The position numbers and the translations under genes are program-made. Below are positions 42,424 to 51,108 of a DNA stretch of 64,000 nucleotides, piece by piece. Source of the stretch: Deltaproteobacteria bacterium (GTDB lineage Bacteria; Myxococcota_A; Polyangia; Polyangiales; Ga0077539); assembly GCA_030694465.1 (NCBI GenBank), contig JAUXYJ010000054.1, forward strand, positions 1 through 64,000, given 5' to 3'. The stretch's first letter is position 1; each line of letters opens with the position of its first letter. Below the pieces are notes generated by a model that did not search any database, was not told the DNA's origin, and saw only the letters and a list, made by a program, of their open reading frames with translations.

Positions 42424-43818
42424 TCACTCGAACCCAGGCAGCCTCGCGGTGCTCTTTGCGACCCGCGTGGCCAGCCTCTCGACCCGCTTGGCCCGCGCAG
42501 CGGGCTTCTCTGCACCCTCGGCCAAGCGCGCGTGCGCCAGGGCACGAAAGGGATCTTTGAAGCGGTGCTCGTAGAGCTTGCTCAGTGCCAAATGCGTCCC
42601 GGGGTCGTCGGGCGCGCCATCGAGCACGGTGTGCAAGAGCAAGCGAGAGAGCGTGTGCTCGCCACGCCGCCTGTGCACACTCGCGGCGATGCCCCCAGCG
42701 CGCGCGAGCGCACCGTGCGCGACGGCCAGAGCGCCGCGGTCCATCGCGTCCCCCGCGAGCGCGAGCGCGAGCTGATCGTTGCCTGCGCGCAGAGCCGTCT
42801 GAGCGAGGCCCGCGAGGTCGCTTGGGTCCAGCCTCCCAGGAGACTCTTCGCGGCCAGCGCGCGCTCCCAGCTCGCCCAGGAGCGCCGCCATCGCGATGAC
42901 ATCCCAGAGGTTATGTTCGACGACGGCGTGCAAGCCATCTGAGTCGCCAAGGCGCAAGAATCGTAGGTATCTCGCAGGGATTTCTCCAGACGGAACGTCG
43001 CCCTCGCGGACAAACCCGAGCACGTCACGCTCGAGCGAGGTGAGCTTGCACTGGTCCATGCGTTTTCCGTAAATTCGTCTTGCGACGTGGACCAGGTCGA
43101 CGTGAGGCAGCGGCGCTGGGGGCTCAAGTCGGTTCATCACGAATCGCGCACGCAACAGCGGGAGATCAAACGACTTGCCGTTAAACGACACGAGGCAGCT
43201 CGCCGCGGCCATGCGCTCTCGGAGCGAGAGCAACATCGCGAGCTCGTCCGAGGGATCCCGCAAAAACCACTGCTCGACCACAAACGTCCGCTGCTCAAAT
43301 CGCCCCGCTCCGACCAAGAACGCCATCATCCCGGTGCCGCCATTGAGCCCAGTGGTCTCGGTGTCGATGTAGAGCGCGCGAGACAAATCGGGTGCAATTT
43401 TGCTGCGATCTAACGTCAAGAGGGCGACGCTCTCGGCCCGCACATCGCAGGCGCTGTGCAACGGGACATGTCCGTGTCGCGCGGTCACGGGATAGCGCTG
43501 TCTGCGCACATCGATCGCGCCGTCTTCGCGCTCTTCGCGCACAAACGGAAGCGAGTCCAGCGCGCTCTCGCGGTCCTCGGCGCTCGCCCGCTTTGCAACC
43601 ACAGGCGCGCGGGCAGCCAGCGCGCGGACTCGCTCTCGAAGCTCATCGATTCGAGCTCTACGAGCGAGCTCGACGTCGGAGAGAACAGAGGCCTGAGGCG
43701 AGCTCTCGGGAGCGTTTGTAGGCTGTACGGCGACGTCGCCGGTTGTAGCGCCGGCGACGTCGCCGGGTCGCAGGTCAGCCTCCCGAAGCCGCGCCAGCTT
43801 CTTCGAGAGCGTGCTCAA
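42424..43818 (-). CDS. yprB: YprB/MrfB-like DnaQ-type exonuclease with TPR tail
   Basis: 464 aa from TTG 43818, which overlaps the mrfA stop (TTGA). The DnaQ/RNase-H-like domain (about 145-330) has ALYIDTETTGLNGGTG (Asp152, Glu154), FNGKSFDLPLL, and the later EHNLWDVIAMAALLGEL acidic motif. TPR-like helices fill the C-terminus (about 330-450). In Bacillus, YprB is MrfB, the nuclease partner of the MrfA helicase in excision of mitomycin lesions. The coupling here is the same. The N-terminal 140 residues are variable and encode a GDVA repeat over a DNA palindrome pair (43729-43764). Confidence 0.85.
   Translation of the reverse strand: MSTLSKKLARLREADLRPGDVAGATTGDVAVQPTNAPESSPQASVLSDVELARRARIDELRERVRALAARAPVVAKRASAEDRESALDSLPFVREEREDGAIDVRRQRYPVTARHGHVPLHSACDVRAESVALLTLDRSKIAPDLSRALYIDTETTGLNGGTGMMAFLVGAGRFEQRTFVVEQWFLRDPSDELAMLLSLRERMAAASCLVSFNGKSFDLPLLRARFVMNRLEPPAPLPHVDLVHVARRIYGKRMDQCKLTSLERDVLGFVREGDVPSGEIPARYLRFLRLGDSDGLHAVVEHNLWDVIAMAALLGELGARAGREESPGRLDPSDLAGLAQTALRAGNDQLALALAGDAMDRGALAVAHGALARAGGIAASVHRRRGEHTLSRLLLHTVLDGAPDDPGTHLALSKLYEHRFKDPFRALAHARLAEGAEKPAARAKRVERLATRVAKSTARLPGFE
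43729..43764. repeat. two copies of a 12-bp perfect palindrome
   Basis: GGCGACGTCGCC occurs at 43729-43740 and 43753-43764, 12 bp apart, inside the variable N-terminal part of the yprB-like gene, where it encodes the GDVA repeat. It could form mRNA hairpins soon after the TTG start, or mark a small inserted repeat. Function unknown. Confidence 0.6.
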
Positions 43819-46202
43819 TGCCGCACCGGAACACCCAAGGCGCTCATCACCTCGAGCGCGATCCGTTTGCGTGACAACACACCGAGCCCCTCGGTCGGCG
43901 AGACACACGCCGGGCAGCCCTCGGTGCAGGGACATCCCTCGATCAGTGTCCGCGCTGAGACAAGCAGAGACTCACGCAGTTCATACGCGCGTTGCGAGAG
44001 ACCGACCCCCCCAGGGGCGCTGTCGTACAAGAAGATCGTCGGGTCAAAACCAGGGACGCCGGACTTTCGAGGTGTCTCGGTTCCGTCGCTGCGGTCGCCC
44101 AACACGTAGCCCAGGTCCCTTGGATCGCACATGAGCGCGAGCGAGGTCACCGCTTCAAGTGCATGCGCTACCCCGCGGATGCCGTCGAGCACGGCGCTTC
44201 GCCCACGGACACGCCCCACGCCGTCTTCGACCTCGCTCAGCGCGGCAACGTGCTCTTCGCACACGGTGAGCCAAAACGCTGACGTCTGTATGGTGATCTC
44301 AGGCAAGTGCACGTCGCCCCAGCCAAGGTTCTCGTGCGAAAAAAACTTCACTTTCTTAAACCCAGTCACCCGCTGAACGATCTGAACCTCGCCAAGTGCA
44401 CAGAGCGACGCGTCGCCCTCGAACATCGCGCCGTGTTCGCTCTCGTCCAACACCGACACGCTCACCTGCACGGCCGCATCGGTGTAATAATCACAGTCAA
44501 TTTTGCGGACAAACGCCTTGCGATGCTCATAGTCAAGGCGCTCAACTTGGTAGGTGTCCGCCTCAAGTTGATAGATCGCTTCTTCGAACAGCGCCGTGTG
44601 CGCGCCGCGCCAATCAACCTCGGCGATGGCCTTGTTTTGGTCGAGATCAATCACGACGAAGTTGTCCCAGCCGCCGCTGCGGAGGCCCACCGATTGCGCA
44701 GGATACTGGTCCGCGACCCAGTGCCAGCGCGTCTTGCTCTTGTGCAACACGCCGTTGTGACTGAGGTACTCCAGGGCGTCTTGTGTCACGTCCATCGGCA
44801 CATCGGCGTAGGCCTCGTCGGTCCTAAATGGCAGCTCAAATGCAGCACATTTGAGATGTTGAACAAAGACCTCGACGTTGTCTGGGTCGATCCGCGCTTC
44901 TTCAACCGGGCGGCCCAGCAGGTACCGCGGCTCACGCGCCAAGAACTGATCGATCGGGTTGCTCGAGGTGACAAGCACCGCGATCGAGGGCGACTGACGC
45001 CGACCCGCGCGACCAAAGCGCTGCCATGTCGCAGCGATCGAACCGGGATAGCCAGCGCACACCACGGCGTCGAGCTCGCCGATGTCAATCCCGAGCTCGA
45101 GCGCGTTGGTCGTGACCACGCACTTGATCTTTCCGTCGCGAAGATCTTGCTCAATGCGGCGGCGGGTCGCGGGCAAATAGCCTCCGCGATAAGCCTGAAT
45201 GCTCTCGGGCGCGATGCGATCGTCTTCGAGTGCGGCCCGCACATAGCGCAGCATCACCTCGACGCTCGTGCGCGATGGGCCAAAGACAATGGTGCTCACG
45301 TCTGCGCGGACGAGATCGCGGGTGAGCTTGACCGCGGCCTTGAGATAACTCTGGCGGATCCCTAGGTCTGCGTTCACCACGGGGGGGTTGTACATGAGCA
45401 CGCGACGTTGACCACTCGGAGCCCCAGACTCGGTGACAAGCGTGATGTCCTCGGGGGCGAGTCCCAACAGCTTCGCGGCGTGCTCGCGTGGATTTCCGAT
45501 CGTCGCCGAAGCGCAGATAAACGTGGGATTTGAGCCATGAAATCGAGCCACGCGCTGCAGCCGTCGCAGCACATGCGCCAGGTGCGAGCCAAACACGCCC
45601 TTGTACATGTGCAGCTCGTCGATCACGACGTACTCAAGCGACGAGAGCGCGCTCGCCCACGACGCGTGCTGAGGCAAGATCCCGCTGTGCAGCATGTCTG
45701 GGTTGGACACGATGACCCCGCCACGTGCCTTCGCCGCCCGCCTCGCGTCCGAGGGCGTGTCGCCGTCAAAGACCACCGCGCTGCGATCGATCCCAGCCTG
45801 AGAGAGCAGTGACTGCAGAGAGGCCTCTTGATCGCGCGAGAGGGCTTTTGTCGGAAACAAATAGAGCGCCCGCGCGTGCTCGCGCGAAGCGAGCGCGTGT
45901 GCAACGGGCAGGTGATAACAGAGTGATTTTCCTGACGCGGTAGGTGTCGCGATGACCGTGTGCTTGCGGGCCATGGCGCTATCGATCGCTTGACGCTGGT
46001 GGCTGTACAGGCTCGTCACACCGCGCGCTCTGAGCGCCGCGACGAGGCTCGGGTGCAGACCGCTCGGGAGCTCCGCACGCTCGGCCTCGCGGGGCGCCAA
46101 GATCTCGTGCGCGCAGAGACAATCCTGTACGTCTCCACGTGAGAGCCAGTGATCGACGACGTGCTCGACACCACGATCGCGCTCCCAAGGGGCCTTCGGC
46201 AT
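43815..46202 (-). CDS. yprA: YprA/MrfA-like SF2 DEAH-box helicase
   Basis: 795 aa from ATG 46202 (TTG 46238 is an upstream option). SF2 motifs: SHQRQAIDSA, Walker A ATPTASGKSL, VIDELHMYKG (DEAH-type), ICASATIGNP, then C-terminal VVTTNALELGIDIG and RFGRAGRRQSP. The C-terminal DUF1998-type zinc domain ends with the Cys cluster CPCTEGCPACV (near residue 765). This is MrfA (YprA), the DNA-translocating helicase that with MrfB repairs mitomycin-type lesions. It is the first gene of the mrfA-mrfB unit; the divergent gene starts at 46549. Confidence 0.88.
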   Translation of the reverse strand: MPKAPWERDRGVEHVVDHWLSRGDVQDCLCAHEILAPREAERAELPSGLHPSLVAALRARGVTSLYSHQRQAIDSAMARKHTVIATPTASGKSLCYHLPVAHALASREHARALYLFPTKALSRDQEASLQSLLSQAGIDRSAVVFDGDTPSDARRAAKARGGVIVSNPDMLHSGILPQHASWASALSSLEYVVIDELHMYKGVFGSHLAHVLRRLQRVARFHGSNPTFICASATIGNPREHAAKLLGLAPEDITLVTESGAPSGQRRVLMYNPPVVNADLGIRQSYLKAAVKLTRDLVRADVSTIVFGPSRTSVEVMLRYVRAALEDDRIAPESIQAYRGGYLPATRRRIEQDLRDGKIKCVVTTNALELGIDIGELDAVVCAGYPGSIAATWQRFGRAGRRQSPSIAVLVTSSNPIDQFLAREPRYLLGRPVEEARIDPDNVEVFVQHLKCAAFELPFRTDEAYADVPMDVTQDALEYLSHNGVLHKSKTRWHWVADQYPAQSVGLRSGGWDNFVVIDLDQNKAIAEVDWRGAHTALFEEAIYQLEADTYQVERLDYEHRKAFVRKIDCDYYTDAAVQVSVSVLDESEHGAMFEGDASLCALGEVQIVQRVTGFKKVKFFSHENLGWGDVHLPEITIQTSAFWLTVCEEHVAALSEVEDGVGRVRGRSAVLDGIRGVAHALEAVTSLALMCDPRDLGYVLGDRSDGTETPRKSGVPGFDPTIFLYDSAPGGVGLSQRAYELRESLLVSARTLIEGCPCTEGCPACVSPTEGLGVLSRKRIALEVMSALGVPVRH

Positions 46203-46324
46203 GGGCAGAGCCTGCGCAGATGCACAGCCTTGATGCAAGGGCTGCGGTGACGAGGGAGGCTCTGGATGCCCAAAAACACTGCAATTTTTCTAAGAACGAA
46301 GCTGACGGCAGAGCACCTGACTTG

Positions 46325-46330
46325 ATTATA
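46325..46330 (-). promoter_or_regulatory. possible -10 box for the mrfA-mrfB unit
   Basis: TATAAT on the minus strand, 123 bases before ATG 46202, in the only AT-rich part of this intergenic stretch. The -35 region 17 bases further upstream is poor, so this is a weak call. Confidence 0.3.
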
Positions 46331-46440
46331 AATCGCAGGTTTATGCCCACTGACTTGTCTTGCAGATAGACGTTTGTGCGAGAAGGCGTGACAGTCCCAG
46401 ACGGTGTACTCGCACCCGGCGAGTCACTGGGAGCACTTGA

Positions 46441-46483
46441 GGCGGAGCATCGGTGAGGGGACATCCAACGGATGTGCTCCGCC
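46441..46483 (+). promoter_or_regulatory. nested inverted repeat in the leader of the diheme lipoprotein gene
   Basis: GGCGGAGCA (46441-46449) pairs perfectly with TGCTCCGCC (46475-46483). Inside is a smaller hairpin, ACATCC-AAC-GGATGT (46461-46475), sharing one base. The structure ends 65 bases before ATG 46549. It could be a terminator, a leader structure or an operator. The rest of the 346-bp gap (46203-46548) has no gene I can support. Confidence 0.45.
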
Positions 46484-46548
46484 GGCGCGTTGCTGCATTG
46501 GCTCTCTTTGACGCGACGTTCAACGCGAACAGCCCGCGAGGTCTAAGA

Positions 46549-49332
46549 ATGCAGCAACGAACTTCAAAATATTTAGTGCTTGTCGCGACAGGGATTTTTT
46601 CTCTGATCGGATGCTCAACCCCACCCGCAAACAACGACGTCGTCACCGATATCGTGAGCGAAACCTCTGTGCCGAACGATGTCGTCAACGACATGACGGT
46701 TGTGACCGAGGCCGGCGCAGAGGCCAGCGTCGAGACCGAAGCAGGCGCAGAAGCTGGCACCCCGGACGACGCGTCCGATGCGGCAGACACTGGAGCGCCA
46801 CGTGTCGCGCGAACGCTGCCCACGCGCGGTACGGGCGTCGCACTCACGAGCAACGACTCGCACGCGGTCGCGGTCAACCGCACGGCGAATTCGGTCGCGA
46901 TCTTTAGGACATCGTTCGAGGCCATGCCGCCCACGACGACGCGGACGAGCTTGCTCGCGACCGGCAACGGCTCTGAGCCTTCGTCCGTCGTGATCGGCAA
47001 CGACGATGACACGGCGTACGTCGCACTCCGCGGCTCACAGCAGGTCATCAAGATCACTTCGATCCGCACGACCGCCACCATCGCGACCTCACGCGCGACC
47101 GTCGGCAGCGAGCCCACGGACCTCGCGATTTCGCCCACCGGGCAGACCCTCTACGTCGCCAACTACCAAGACGGAACGATCAGCGTCGTCAACACCGCCG
47201 ACATGACCGTCACGCGCACGGTTGACCTCAACGCAGCCCTCGCAAACAGCGGCCTCCTGGGTCCGTCTGTGATGGGCAACTCGCGGCCCGCGCTCGCTCA
47301 CCCACGCGCGCTCGTTGTCACCAACAACGGCGACACCAACGACGCCGACGAGACCGTGTACGTCACCGAGTTTTACTCGCAGGCGCGCACGAGCGGTGTT
47401 CCTGCGGACGATTCGCAGTTCGATCTCAACCGCCAGGGGGTCGTCTACCAGTTCAATGCTGGCACCGGCACCGTGGGATCACTCATCACGCTCGCGCCAG
47501 TCACGGACACCGGATTCCAAGACTCCAACGCCGCAACGACGGGCTGTTTTACCAACCAGCTCTTCTCATTGGCGCTCAACGCCAACCGCTTGTACGTCAC
47601 TTCGGTCTGCGAATCACCACGCGGACCGACAGGCCCCGTGGGCACCGATGTGCGCAATTTTCAGACTGAGATCCACGCGGTGATCAGCGTCATCAACACG
47701 ATGACCAACCTCGAGGACCCTGCCCAGCGTGTGTTGCTCAACCAGCGATTGCAGCAGCAATACACCACGCGAACGACCGCAGACGACGGCACGCGGCGCT
47801 TTCCGCTCATCATGAACGACATCCAGTTTGTGGCAGGGACCAACGTCGCATACGTGTCGGCGTATGGCTCGGATGCAGTATTTCGCGTGCGATTCAACGC
47901 AGACGGGACCTTCAACGAGGTCGGCACGACGACGAGCAATTTCGTCAATCTTGCTTCGCTCGCAGGCGCCGATGCAGGACGACTGCCCGTGGGAATCGCG
48001 TTGGCCTCAAGCGCAGCGCATGTCGCCAACCGCGCGCTCGTGATCAACGAAAACACGCGCAACCTCAGCGTCCTCGACCTCAGCACGCAGAGCGCAGTCA
48101 GCGCTGCAGCTTCGGCGACCGCGCCCACCGCAGGCGCCGAGACCGACGTCAACCTCGGTCGACGCTTCTTTGTCACGGGCTTGGGCCGTTGGTCCCTCCG
48201 TGGCCAAGGCTGGAACTCGTGTGAGTCGTGCCATCCGGACGGACTCAGCGACAATGTGACCTGGTTTTTTGCTCGCGGACCGCGACAGACCACCTCGCTC
48301 GATGCGACCTTCAACCGCGCCGGCACCGAGCAGCGGGTCATGAATTGGACAGGGATCTTTGACGAGGTCCACGACTTTGAGCTCAACACCCGAGGCAACT
48401 CTGGCGGCGTGGGCGCAGTCGTCCATCGCATCGGGGCACCCGTGGGCGCCGAAGATCGAATCGTCTTCGATGGCGCCGCGCTCACCGGCGCGCAGGTCGG
48501 CACAGCGACCTCGCAGGCGGGCCTCAATGGCTCCGTCCGCGCGATTCGTCCGGGCGTCCCAGGACGCACCGCAGGGACCACCGCGACCAACGTGCTCGCG
48601 GACTGGGACGAGATCGACGAATACGTCAAGACCATCCGACCCCCGCGTCGCCCGAGCAACCTCGACGCAGCCGACGTCACCGCAGGACGCGCGCTCTTCG
48701 AGAGCAACAACTGTGGCGGCTGCCACGGCGGCCCGCTCTGGACCACCGCGCGCCGCTTCTGGACTCCCAACGAGACCAACAACGCGGCCGCAGGGCTCCT
48801 CCGCATGCAGACCTACATGGGCTTTGCGGGCGGCAACTCGGTGCTCAACCCAGCCTCTGCCATGGCCCCCGCTGCGTTGCGATTCTCTAACGCAGACAGC
48901 GCCATCGTTGCAGCCAACGACCAGATCAACTGCGTCTTGCGTCACGTCGGGACCATCGGCCCTGTGGGCGCGGACACACGCCCCGCAGCGATCGTTCCCC
49001 CGGGAGTGGTCGTCAAAGAAGCGCGCGCCAACATGACCACGGCAGCGCAGGGTCTCTCCGGCTTCGCGCCTCCAGGCTTGGTCGGCATGGGCATGGGCGC
49101 ACCGTACTTTCACGCAGGCAACGCTCGGACGCTCGAGGAGCTCTTGTCGACAGTGTTTCAGTCACACTACCAGGCATTCTCTGCGAACTTCTTGACCAAC
49201 TCGGGCGCCGCGCGCGCCAACGATGTTCGCCGAATGGTAGCGTTTTTGCTGTCCATTGATGACGACACCATGGTGGTCCCGGTCCGTGGATCGCTCGCGT
49301 TTGATCCGCAGCTCTGCCCGGCCAACCTGTAG
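46549..49332 (+). CDS. beta-propeller / diheme cytochrome lipoprotein
   Basis: 927 aa from ATG 46549. Lipobox SLIGC (Cys22), then an Asp/Glu/Ala/Thr linker (25-85). Residues 90-540 form a YncE-like beta-propeller (DTAYVALRGSQQVIKI, QTLYVANYQDGTISVVNT). The last 390 residues carry two heme c sites, CESCH (558-562) and CGGCH (722-726), in a MauG/cytochrome-c-peroxidase-like arrangement. A surface redox enzyme is likely; the substrate is unknown. Two such domains in one lipoprotein chain are common in Myxococcota. A GC hairpin follows the stop. Confidence 0.82.
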   Translation: MQQRTSKYLVLVATGIFSLIGCSTPPANNDVVTDIVSETSVPNDVVNDMTVVTEAGAEASVETEAGAEAGTPDDASDAADTGAPRVARTLPTRGTGVALTSNDSHAVAVNRTANSVAIFRTSFEAMPPTTTRTSLLATGNGSEPSSVVIGNDDDTAYVALRGSQQVIKITSIRTTATIATSRATVGSEPTDLAISPTGQTLYVANYQDGTISVVNTADMTVTRTVDLNAALANSGLLGPSVMGNSRPALAHPRALVVTNNGDTNDADETVYVTEFYSQARTSGVPADDSQFDLNRQGVVYQFNAGTGTVGSLITLAPVTDTGFQDSNAATTGCFTNQLFSLALNANRLYVTSVCESPRGPTGPVGTDVRNFQTEIHAVISVINTMTNLEDPAQRVLLNQRLQQQYTTRTTADDGTRRFPLIMNDIQFVAGTNVAYVSAYGSDAVFRVRFNADGTFNEVGTTTSNFVNLASLAGADAGRLPVGIALASSAAHVANRALVINENTRNLSVLDLSTQSAVSAAASATAPTAGAETDVNLGRRFFVTGLGRWSLRGQGWNSCESCHPDGLSDNVTWFFARGPRQTTSLDATFNRAGTEQRVMNWTGIFDEVHDFELNTRGNSGGVGAVVHRIGAPVGAEDRIVFDGAALTGAQVGTATSQAGLNGSVRAIRPGVPGRTAGTTATNVLADWDEIDEYVKTIRPPRRPSNLDAADVTAGRALFESNNCGGCHGGPLWTTARRFWTPNETNNAAAGLLRMQTYMGFAGGNSVLNPASAMAPAALRFSNADSAIVAANDQINCVLRHVGTIGPVGADTRPAAIVPPGVVVKEARANMTTAAQGLSGFAPPGLVGMGMGAPYFHAGNARTLEELLSTVFQSHYQAFSANFLTNSGAARANDVRRMVAFLLSIDDDTMVVPVRGSLAFDPQLCPANL

Positions 49333-49348
49333 GCCCGCGCGTCGGGCC
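49332..49348 (+). terminator. GC hairpin after the diheme lipoprotein
   Basis: GGCCC-GCGCGTC-GGGCC starts at the last base of the stop codon. It has no T run. The remainder of the 208-bp gap to the next gene shows nothing else but GGAG (49531-49534), the next gene's ribosome-binding site. Confidence 0.4.
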
Positions 49349-49540
49349 CATCTAGCGCGCGCGCCCTCGCTGGGCCGCGTCTTCTCTTGCGCCCGAGCAT
49401 ACAAGCAGGAATAACCAAGGGGTGCGCTCCGTCAAACGTCCTACCCGACGCAGACGCGGTGCTGAGCGCTTGCGTTCGTCGCAAGTTTGCCTACCGCGAT
49501 CGCGACGCGCGGGGGACGATTTTAGACAGCAGGAGATGCA

Positions 49541-50527
49541 ATGACTAGGACACGACTACGGGCAACGAGCTGGATTTTTACAGCTGCAATCGCGCTTTCA
49601 GCGTCGCAGGCGTTGGCACAAGCGATGGTTCGCATCGGGCCAGGTTTTCAGCCCGATCCCTTGGTCCTGACCGGTCGCGCGGGCGGCCCCATCGAGGCAT
49701 CCGGCCTTGGGAGCGATTGCCGAGGAAACAATCCAGCGCGACCCCAGCACACCCTCGTCGTGACGCAGCCCACAAACCTCCGCATTCTCACGGCGGCAGA
49801 GAACAACACGGACGTGACCCTCGCGATTGTGGGTCCGCGAGGCGCTCAGTGCGACGACGATCACGGCGGCTCGATGCAGTCTCTCATCGAAGGGACGCTC
49901 ATGCCGGGGATGTATCGGATCTTTGTGGGGAGCTTCGCAGCGAGTGAATTTCCTGCTTATTCTCTGATTCTCACCACGAACCCAGCAGTGAACTCGGACA
50001 ACTTTGCGCGGATGTCTGGCCGCACACCGGTGGTGGTCCCGAACAACCCCAATAGCCCGTGGAACGGCAACCAGGTTCCGACGCCTCCGCCCAATAACCC
50101 TCCACCCAATTCGGGCAATGTTGTGCTCAATCGACTCTCGCGGTTGCGTCCCACGGGGGGCTCCGTAGCGCTCTCCGGACGTGCAACTCGCCGTGCACGC
50201 GGACGCTCGGGTGGGACCGTTGAAGCCCACACGCTCGACTCCAACTGCCGGGGCTACGTCTTCACCCCACCCACCTGGAACGTCAACGTGAGCGCCCCCG
50301 CGGGCGACGTGCGCTTTATGGTCACGTCAGCAGCCGACACGACCCTGATGGTCCGCACGCCCTCTGGCGCCGTGATGTGCAACGACGACGCCAACGGACT
50401 CAACCCCATGGTGACCGTGAGCAACGCCGAGATCGGCCAGTACACTGTCTGGGTAGGGATCTACCAGCCCAACAGCCGCAATCTCTATCAGCTGACGGCC
50501 ACGACGGATCCAGGCGTCACGAGGTAG
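49541..50527 (+). CDS. secreted protein with two PPC-like beta domains
   Basis: 328 aa. A signal peptide (1-27, SASQALAQ) is followed by two copies of one beta-sandwich domain (about 45-145 and 212-318), each with GG-x-I/V-EA, a DSNCRG or SDCRG turn, a CNDDA or CDDDH turn and a G-x-Y-x-V-x-V/F-G-x-Y/F strand. They resemble bacterial pre-peptidase C-terminal domains. A Pro/Asn-rich linker (NNPNSPWNGNQVPTPPPNNP) joins them. The tandem arrangement arose by duplication. No catalytic motif; a secreted binding or envelope protein is likely. Confidence 0.7.
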   Translation: MTRTRLRATSWIFTAAIALSASQALAQAMVRIGPGFQPDPLVLTGRAGGPIEASGLGSDCRGNNPARPQHTLVVTQPTNLRILTAAENNTDVTLAIVGPRGAQCDDDHGGSMQSLIEGTLMPGMYRIFVGSFAASEFPAYSLILTTNPAVNSDNFARMSGRTPVVVPNNPNSPWNGNQVPTPPPNNPPPNSGNVVLNRLSRLRPTGGSVALSGRATRRARGRSGGTVEAHTLDSNCRGYVFTPPTWNVNVSAPAGDVRFMVTSAADTTLMVRTPSGAVMCNDDANGLNPMVTVSNAEIGQYTVWVGIYQPNSRNLYQLTATTDPGVTR

Positions 50528-50534
50528 TATTCTT

Positions 50535-50553
50535 GGCAGCGAACCACGCTGTC
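50535..50553 (+). terminator. seven-bp hairpin after the PPC-like gene
   Basis: GGCAGCG-AACCA-CGCTGTC (one G-U pair) follows the stop by seven bases. No T tract. Weak. Confidence 0.35.
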
Positions 50554-50623
50554 TGGATGTCGTAGTCTCTGCGATGGATGTCTTGACAGGGTGACCTGCC
50601 CTTGGACCCCTGCGAGGACTGCA

Positions 50624-51037
50624 ATGACTGAGACAGCGGACATTTCAACGCTCGAAGCTGCGCTGAAGAGCAACCCTGATGACAGCGCCTCGTGCGAGGC
50701 GCTTGGCCGCGCGCTGTTCGAAATGGGTGAGGGTGCGCGCGGGTACGCGACGCTGACCGAGCACATGGTCAACGTGACCGCACACGCCAAGACCTCGCCG
50801 CTGCCCTCGTTGCATCACAAAGTGATCCGGCCTCTGCAGACCGAGGTAGAGGTCGCCGGTGAGCGATTTTGCAGAGATTTCGTCTGCGCTCAGGGACGAG
50901 TACTCTTCTTTTGGCTGCCCGTAACGCTTCAGGTCAAGGCCGCAGAGATTCGCAAGTCCGTGCGTGCTCGCCTAGACAAAAGACTGCAGCGCGAAGACGC
51001 CGAACGAGGTCGAAAACCCTCGCGCCCCGGCAGCTAG
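50624..51037 (+). CDS. small TPR-like protein, 137 aa
   Basis: ATG 50624 with GAGG (50614-50617) upstream. The N-terminal residues DISTLEAALKSNPDDSASCE (quoted in part: LEAALKSNPDDSAS) and EALGRALFEMGEGARGYATL form one TPR-like helix pair. The remaining 80 residues have two Cys (FCRDFVC) and end in a basic helix (RKSVRARLDKRLQRED). I do not recognise a family. It lies just upstream of the HEAT/AKR gene (71 bases between), possibly in one transcript. Confidence 0.6.
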   Translation: MTETADISTLEAALKSNPDDSASCEALGRALFEMGEGARGYATLTEHMVNVTAHAKTSPLPSLHHKVIRPLQTEVEVAGERFCRDFVCAQGRVLFFWLPVTLQVKAAEIRKSVRARLDKRLQREDAERGRKPSRPGS

Positions 51038-51108
51038 CGTCGCGCGTACGCCCGGTTCCCTAGAGCACTTCTTCCTGAATTATTACAGTCACTCGCGGAT
51101 CTCAGCCC

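Noticed and set aside
48007..49113. 368-aa minus-strand open frame
   Set aside because: Antisense to the diheme lipoprotein; no ribosome-binding site and no motif.
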